From: Planctomycetota bacterium
GTDB lineage: Bacteria; Planctomycetota; Phycisphaerae; UBA1845
Assembly: GCA_029558835.1 (NCBI GenBank)
Contig: JAKQDH010000111.1
Location: 1 to 34,011, forward strand
Direction: 5' to 3'
Length of the DNA: 34,011 nt
Below the pieces are notes generated by a model. It saw only the letters and a list, made by a program, of their open reading frames with translations, was not told the DNA's origin and made no database searches. This document shows, piece after piece, positions 29,639-34,011 of the stretch. The position numbers and the translations under genes are program-made. The stretch's first letter is position 1, and each line of letters starts with the position of its first letter.

Positions 29639-31048
29639 CTACGGCCTCGATTGCCCTGCGGAGCCGAGGCGCGTGACGGCCTCGGGACTGATCAGGGCGT
29701 CGAACTCCTCAGCCTGTAGCAAGCTCTGTTCCACGACAAGCTCGCGGATGCTCTTGCCCTCGCGGCGTGCCTGTTGGGCGACGCGCTCGGCCGCCTCGTA
29801 CCCGATGCGCTCGATGAGCGCGGTGACGGTTGTGGTGGCGCCGCTGACGTGCGCTCGGCAGCGGCCCTCGTCGGCGTGCAGATCGGTGACGCAGAGGCGG
29901 CGGAGGATGTCGCCAGCACGGGTCAGCAGGTCGACGCTGGTCAGCAGCGCGTCCGCCACCAGCGGCAGGAAGGCGTTCAGTTCCAGGTTACCCGCCGCGC
30001 ACGCCTGGGTGATGGCCAGGTCGTGCGCGATGACCATCATGGCCGCCTGCGCCACCGCCTCCGGGATGACGGGGTTCACCTTGCCCGGCATGATCGAGGA
30101 GCCGGCCTGCCGCGCCGGGAGCACAATCTCGCCGAAGCCGGCGTCCGGCCCGGAACCCAGCAAACGCAGATCGGTGGCGATCTTGAGCAGGTTCACGGCG
30201 CAGGCTTTGAGGATGCCGCTGACTTCGACGAAGACGTCGTTGTTTGCAGTTGCGTCGATCAAATTCTCCGCCCGGGCGAGGCCGAGGTTTGTGATCGTGC
30301 GCAGGTGCTCGACCACGCGGAAGATGTACTGCCGTGGGGCACCCAGCCCGGTGCCGATGGCCGTGCCGCCCAGGTTGACAACCCGCAGCCGCTCCTCGCA
30401 CTTGTAGATGCGCCAGCGGTCGCGGCTCAACGCCTCGGCATAGGCGCTCATCTCGCGTCCCAGGGTGACCAGCACGGCGTCCTGGAGTTGCGTCCGCCCC
30501 ACTTTGACGATGTGAGCGAGCGCCTTCTCTTGGCCCTGGAACGCTTCCTGCAGGGCGACGACCTCGCGCTCCAGGTCGTGCAGTTGGTGAATGGCCGCCA
30601 CCTTCAGGGCGGTGGGATACGTGTCATTCGTGGACTGGTGCAGGTTCAGGTGCGTGTGCGGGCCGATGATGTCATACTCGCCCGGCTGACGCCCGAGCAA
30701 CTGCAAGGCCCGGTTGGCGAGGACCTCGTTGACGTTCATGTTGGTGGACGTGCCGGCGCCGCCCTGGAGGGCGTCCACGCGGACGTGGGCGTCGAGCTTG
30801 CCTTCCATCATTTCGGTGCAGGCGGCCTCGATCGCCTGGGCGACGGCCTCGTCCCACCAGCCCAGCTCGTGGTTGGTGCGGGCGCAGGCAAGCTTGACGG
30901 CGCCATAGGCGTGAATGAGCGCGGGATGCACGGGGCGCAGGCTGAGCGGGAAGTTCTCCAGCGCACGGGCGGTGTGCACACCGTACAGCGCGTCGGCCGG
31001 TATGCGTCGCTCACCGAGCAAGTCATGTTCCACGCGGTAGTCGGGCAT
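29639..31048 (-). CDS. aspA: Aspartate ammonia-lyase (aspartase/fumarase superfamily)
   Basis: The gene encodes 469 residues, full length for the family (about 460-480). It begins RVEHDLLGERRIPADALYGVHTARALENF, the aspartase N-terminus. It carries the substrate-binding GTSTNMNVNEV (99-109) and HLNLHQSTNDTYPTA (133-147) regions. The signature loop GSSIMPGKVNP (316-326) holds the catalytic Ser318. The TNDTYP and GTSTNMN segments favour aspartase over class II fumarase. The reaction is L-aspartate to fumarate plus ammonia, in the cytoplasm. It is immediately upstream of hydF; aspartase genes next to hydrogenase maturation genes are a recurring arrangement, as I recall from other anaerobes, with an unclear role (possibly nitrogen or fumarate supply). 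The start ATG at 31048 has only a weak GAG upstream. Confidence 0.93.
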   Translation of the reverse strand: MPDYRVEHDLLGERRIPADALYGVHTARALENFPLSLRPVHPALIHAYGAVKLACARTNHELGWWDEAVAQAIEAACTEMMEGKLDAHVRVDALQGGAGTSTNMNVNEVLANRALQLLGRQPGEYDIIGPHTHLNLHQSTNDTYPTALKVAAIHQLHDLEREVVALQEAFQGQEKALAHIVKVGRTQLQDAVLVTLGREMSAYAEALSRDRWRIYKCEERLRVVNLGGTAIGTGLGAPRQYIFRVVEHLRTITNLGLARAENLIDATANNDVFVEVSGILKACAVNLLKIATDLRLLGSGPDAGFGEIVLPARQAGSSIMPGKVNPVIPEAVAQAAMMVIAHDLAITQACAAGNLELNAFLPLVADALLTSVDLLTRAGDILRRLCVTDLHADEGRCRAHVSGATTTVTALIERIGYEAAERVAQQARREGKSIRELVVEQSLLQAEEFDALISPEAVTRLGSAGQSRP

Positions 31049-31460
31049 AGTTCGACTCGGCGTCGTTCTGTCGCTTCAGTATCCTGGCTGCCGCTTTCGC
31101 GGCGGACGGCAGCGCGCTGTTGCAGGCCAGCAGACCCTCCGGGCCGCGCAACGCAACCCACCGTAAGCGCTGGGCGGGGCGACGTCAATCGTGGCGCAGC
31201 CTTCGGCTCGCCCGGAGGGCGGACGAGCACCTCCCGGATGTACGCACCTCTCGGTGCGCAGAGGCATGGCAGCGGTGCGGCACCGCACACTGAGCGCGCC
31301 GGACCCTGAGAGTCTGTGTAGGCCTCGCTTGCCCTCTGGGCAAGAAGAGAAAGAGAAAAGGGAGCCCCCTCCTTCCCAGCGACTGCAAGTCCCTGGCAAC
31401 CCTTGCCCGCCCTCCGGGCGGAGACGCGCCTTCGTCCGTCATTGTGCCTCGGTGCTTCCC

Positions 31461-31574
31461 GCATGCTCTGCCGGCGTGGACTACGACGGGTGGAACCCGC
31501 CCTACGAACTGCCTCCGGCACGCTCTGCCGAGGGGAACCGCGGCGGGTGGAACCCGCCCTACGGACTACTCCGA
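31461..31574. repeat. 57-bp direct repeat, 2 units
   Basis: GCATGCTCTGCCG at 31461 recurs as GCACGCTCTGCCG at 31518, and GGGTGGAACCCGCCCTACG at 31488 recurs exactly at 31545; both pairs are 57 bases apart. Each unit includes an inverted repeat (GGGTGGAACCCGCCC). The second unit runs into the end of the kinase gene. The rest of the gap 31049-31565 has no gene, apart from a GCTTGCCC/GGGCAAG hairpin beside a purine-rich tract (about 31328-31366). Confidence 0.8.
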
Positions 31575-33764
31575 AACCGGCGGCTTGTCGCTGAGGTGCA
31601 CCGCGTTCGGGTCCGCGGGGTCCAGCGGTGGCAGGCGGTCCCGGTTCAGCTTGTACCCATCGCCCGCGTCACGAGTATTGGGAACTTCGTTCCCTTCGGC
31701 GTCAATGATCCACCAGACCACGGCCTCACCGATTCCTTCCGCCGTCAACCTAATGCCCAGGTGCGCGTATTCGTCGCGGCTGTACCTGGCCCCGGGTACC
31801 ATGATCCCGCCAACAGCAAGACACGGAAACACTGCTGCCGGGCCGTGCACGTACCTGTACCACAGCAGGGACTGGGGGGCCTGCTCGAGTTTGGGGTTGA
31901 CGAACTTCTCGCGCAAGCCCAGCTCCGGGCGGAGCGCAAAGACCACGCGGGCGATGCATAGCCCCGCCGGAGGGGCCAGCGCCGGGACGAACATGTCGGC
32001 CTCCGAGGCCGCCAGTACGAGCAGCCCGCATCCGGCCATCCAGTACGCATGCTCCACGCCCCCGTCCTGCCAGACTTCGTACAGAATACTGCCGTCCAAT
32101 CCGTACACTCGGACGCAGCATTGTGAGAAGTATCCGAACACGTGGGCGACCACCACCTCTTTCCCCGGGTGCTCCGGGAACACGTCGTCAACCAGGAGGA
32201 TCCTGGCGCTGAAACCGTAGGAAGCGTAGTCGTGCGGCCTGGAACCGGGTGGCACATCCTCAGGCTTCGGGAAAGCCTGCCAAATGGGTTCGTCGAGGCT
32301 CCCAGCGGTATCGAAGGCACACAGACCGTCTCCGTAGCGCCCGTCACCTGTGTCCACGAAACCGAGCAGTACCAGGTTCCCGCCGCCGAACTCAGGAGGA
32401 CGGCTAACAACTTCCGCCGAGTGAATCTCGGCGGGCGGAGGAACCTTCCACGCATGCAGTTCGTGCCCGGTAACCGAGAACAGCCGCGCTGTGTCCTCAG
32501 TCTCGTTGATACGGATCTCCGCGGGGCGAAGCCTCAGCCAGAAGACCGCGCCGAACGTAAAAACCACACTGGTGACCACGATGAGCACGCACATACTCGC
32601 GGTGATCCAGACAGGATGCCCTGCGCTCCAGCGTGCCGCACGAGTCCAGAGCGTCGGTTTTTTCGCAGATGCCGGCTCGCCGCGGAGGTAGCGGCGGAGG
32701 TCGTCGGCCAGTTCCGCTGCGGACTGGTAGCGACGATCGCGGTCTTTCTCCAGGGCCTTGAGCACCACCAGCTCGAGATCGCCGCGCAGAGTGCGATCGA
32801 CGGTGCTCGGGCGGGCCGGGGGTTCCTCGCGCACGATGCGCGCGGCCGCAAAGACCGTGGTCCGTGAGACATCATAAGGCAGCTTGCCGCACAGCAGCTC
32901 GTAAAGCACTACGCCGAGTGCGTAGATGTCGCTGCGGATGTCCAGCTCGCGCGGGTCGCCGGCACACTGCTCGGGGCTCATATACTGAAGCGTGCCGAGA
33001 AGCTGCCCGACGTCCGTGGCCGCGGTGGTGACGGCCACGTCCGCATCCGTCGAACGGGCGATGCCGAAGTCGATCACCTTGACCTGCCCGCCCGCATCGA
33101 CCAACAGGTTGCCGGGCTTGAGGTCGCGGTGAATGAGGCCTTTCTGGTGGGCGTGGTGCACCGCGTCGCACACCTGGCAGAACAGCTCGACGCGGGCCCG
33201 CGTGCCGAGCTGTTGGCGATCGGCGAACGCCGTGAGGGCGGCCGGTTCCTCGACGTATTCCATCACGATGTACGGCACCTGGACGCTGCCGGCCGGCGTG
33301 GCCGCGAGGTGCGTGCCGGCCGCGTAGACCTGGGCAACGTGCGGATGGCGCAACCGGGCGAGAAACTCGGCCTCGCGCTCGAACCGGCGGATCGCGGAGC
33401 GTGACATTAACCCCGGTCGAATGAGCTTCAGCGCCACCTCTCGAGCCGGACGATCCTGCCGCGCCAGGTACACGGTGCCCATGCCCCCGGGTGCGAGCTT
33501 GCGCTCGACTCGACAACCGCCGATGGTCATACCCAGATATGGATCCGGCACGTCCGGGTCGTCGTCGCCCCCAGGCGGAGTCGAGAGTGGTTTGAGAAAC
33601 TCGGGCGGTACGCGTTCCGCGTGGGCCAGCAGCACCTCGACCTCGGCCCGCAAGTCGGCGTCGTCGCCGCACTGCTCGCGCAGCAGCGCATCGCGCTGCT
33701 CGGCTGGGCAGCCGAGCGCCGCCTCAAACAGCTCCCGCGCACGCTCCAGCTTGTCGGTACTCAT
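31566..33764 (-). CDS. Receptor-like Ser/Thr protein kinase (PknB type)
   Basis: The gene encodes 732 residues. The ATG at 33764 has AGGGA about 8 bases upstream; the longer open frame before it is repeat sequence. Residues 5-55 are the small helical leader common in planctomycete kinases (ARELFEAALGCPAEQRDALL). The kinase spans about 83-362: Gly loop LAPGGMGTVYLA (90-101), Lys113 (VALKLI), HRDLKPGNLL (212-221), DFG (232-234), SPE (263-265) and SDIYALGVVLYELL. A basic stretch and one membrane helix (about 387-410, MCVLIVVTSVVFTFGAVFWL) follow. An extracytoplasmic part of about 320 residues has beta-type repeats (for example LVLLGFVDTGDGRYGDG, VVVAHVFGYFSQCCVRVYGLDGS), probably a sensor propeller. 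All catalytic residues are present. The signal and targets are unknown. Unlike the kinase at 1864, it is membrane-anchored. Confidence 0.93.
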   Translation of the reverse strand: MSTDKLERARELFEAALGCPAEQRDALLREQCGDDADLRAEVEVLLAHAERVPPEFLKPLSTPPGGDDDPDVPDPYLGMTIGGCRVERKLAPGGMGTVYLARQDRPAREVALKLIRPGLMSRSAIRRFEREAEFLARLRHPHVAQVYAAGTHLAATPAGSVQVPYIVMEYVEEPAALTAFADRQQLGTRARVELFCQVCDAVHHAHQKGLIHRDLKPGNLLVDAGGQVKVIDFGIARSTDADVAVTTAATDVGQLLGTLQYMSPEQCAGDPRELDIRSDIYALGVVLYELLCGKLPYDVSRTTVFAAARIVREEPPARPSTVDRTLRGDLELVVLKALEKDRDRRYQSAAELADDLRRYLRGEPASAKKPTLWTRAARWSAGHPVWITASMCVLIVVTSVVFTFGAVFWLRLRPAEIRINETEDTARLFSVTGHELHAWKVPPPAEIHSAEVVSRPPEFGGGNLVLLGFVDTGDGRYGDGLCAFDTAGSLDEPIWQAFPKPEDVPPGSRPHDYASYGFSARILLVDDVFPEHPGKEVVVAHVFGYFSQCCVRVYGLDGSILYEVWQDGGVEHAYWMAGCGLLVLAASEADMFVPALAPPAGLCIARVVFALRPELGLREKFVNPKLEQAPQSLLWYRYVHGPAAVFPCLAVGGIMVPGARYSRDEYAHLGIRLTAEGIGEAVVWWIIDAEGNEVPNTRDAGDGYKLNRDRLPPLDPADPNAVHLSDKPPVSE

Positions 33765-33790
33765 CACACGCGTTCCCTGGGGCTGGCAAA

Positions 33791-33869
33791 CCCCTCTCCC
33801 TTCGAGGCGCTGCTGGACCCCTCTCCCTTGCGGGCGCTGCTGGACCCCTCTCCCTTGCAGGGAGAGGGG
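33791..33869. repeat. Tandem 27-bp family-B units upstream of the kinase
   Basis: Two 27-base units (33791-33817 and 33818-33844) share CCCCTCTCCCTT and GGCGCTGCTGGA. A third, terminal unit (33845-33869) completes a B palindrome (CCCCTCTCCCTTGCAGGGAG, then AGGGG). They lie 27 bases upstream of the kinase start. The remaining DNA to 34011 shows no gene I can support. Confidence 0.85.
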
Positions 33870-34011
33870 TACTGGTGTTTGGCCATTTGGATGACCTGCG
33901 ACAGTGTGGCTGGCGAACGCGGTGCCGTCAATTGTCAGCCGGCGGCGTAGAGCAGGGCGGAGACCGCCGGCAGTTCGGAAGACGGGCACTTCGTCGCCGT
34001 TGACAGCGCGG

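Noticed and set aside
29639..31048. Class II fumarase instead of aspartase
   Set aside because: The N-terminal DLLGERRIPADALYGVHTARALENF pattern and linkage to hydF favour aspartase, although the families share the signature loop.
31328..31366. Intrinsic terminator at the GCTTGCCC/GGGCAAG hairpin
   Set aside because: On the plus strand the stem is followed by purines rather than T, and no plus-strand gene ends there; on the minus strand the T-rich part precedes the stem.
31461..31574. CRISPR-like pair of repeats
   Set aside because: Only two direct repeats with near-identical intervals (57-base tandem duplication), no cas genes.
33935..34011. C-terminal end of another minus-strand gene at the right edge
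   Set aside because: About 25 codons stay open to a TGA, but the segment is too short to recognise and overlaps another open frame; not enough to call.

Overview
The window is high-G+C bacterial DNA with the marks of a planctomycete (Planctomycetota, probably Phycisphaerae or a relative). These marks are secreted mosaic proteins ending in dockerin-like EF-hand modules, two eukaryote-like Ser/Thr kinases, a sulfatase, membrane proteins carrying a small CxxC..CxxC zinc ribbon, and many short palindromic and heptameric intergenic repeats. The lineage is inferred from family content; no marker gene such as rRNA is present.

The most notable part is a co-directional block on the + strand (1363-14881). 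It encodes three coiled-coil proteins that look like ESCRT-III/Snf7 family members (3198-4667, 4671-5315, 6119-6727). One of them joins a winged-helix segment to the Snf7-like hairpin, as eukaryotic CHMP7 does. The block also encodes a Vps4-like AAA+ ATPase with an N-terminal MIT-like helical bundle (9665-10783), a PspC-domain protein (5713-5919), an SPFH-like/coiled-coil/beta-propeller protein (11110-12873), a Ser/Thr kinase with paired zinc ribbons (1864-2901), a small membrane zinc-ribbon protein, and several membrane proteins, among them a DUF2723 protein and a GT-C glycosyltransferase-like protein. I read this as a candidate ESCRT/PSP-like membrane-remodelling system: Snf7-like polymers, an ATPase to disassemble them, membrane sensors or scaffolds, and a kinase to control them. 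This is the candidate undescribed system of the window.

The rest is accessory and housekeeping. 1-664 (-) holds two short secreted paralogues. 14982-17213 (-) is a secreted sulfatase with a dockerin-like module inside its catalytic domain. A tRNA-Leu(UAA) lies at 17707-17789 (-). 18561-21380 (+) is a large secreted Asp-box/beta-helix/dockerin protein. A SMUG1-type uracil-DNA glycosylase (-) diverges from a DUF488 protein (+). 23036-25132 (-) is a ClC channel with CBS and TrkA-C domains. Two small membrane proteins and a GT4 glycosyltransferase follow on +. An IS630-type transposase remnant, the HydF maturase with an aspartase in a two-gene operon (-), and a receptor-like Ser/Thr kinase (-) close the window.

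Most long intergenic gaps are filled by recurring repeat families: (B) pyrimidine/purine palindromes of the CCCCTCTCCC...GGGAGAGGGG type; (C) GGTGCCATGC...GCATGGCACC elements; (D) GGGTGGCATG...CATGCCACCC elements; (E) GGCCCAGGTCC..GGACCTGGGGG elements; and degenerate 7-bp tandem repeats, up to 17 units. One C element sits inside a B palindrome, which suggests mobility.
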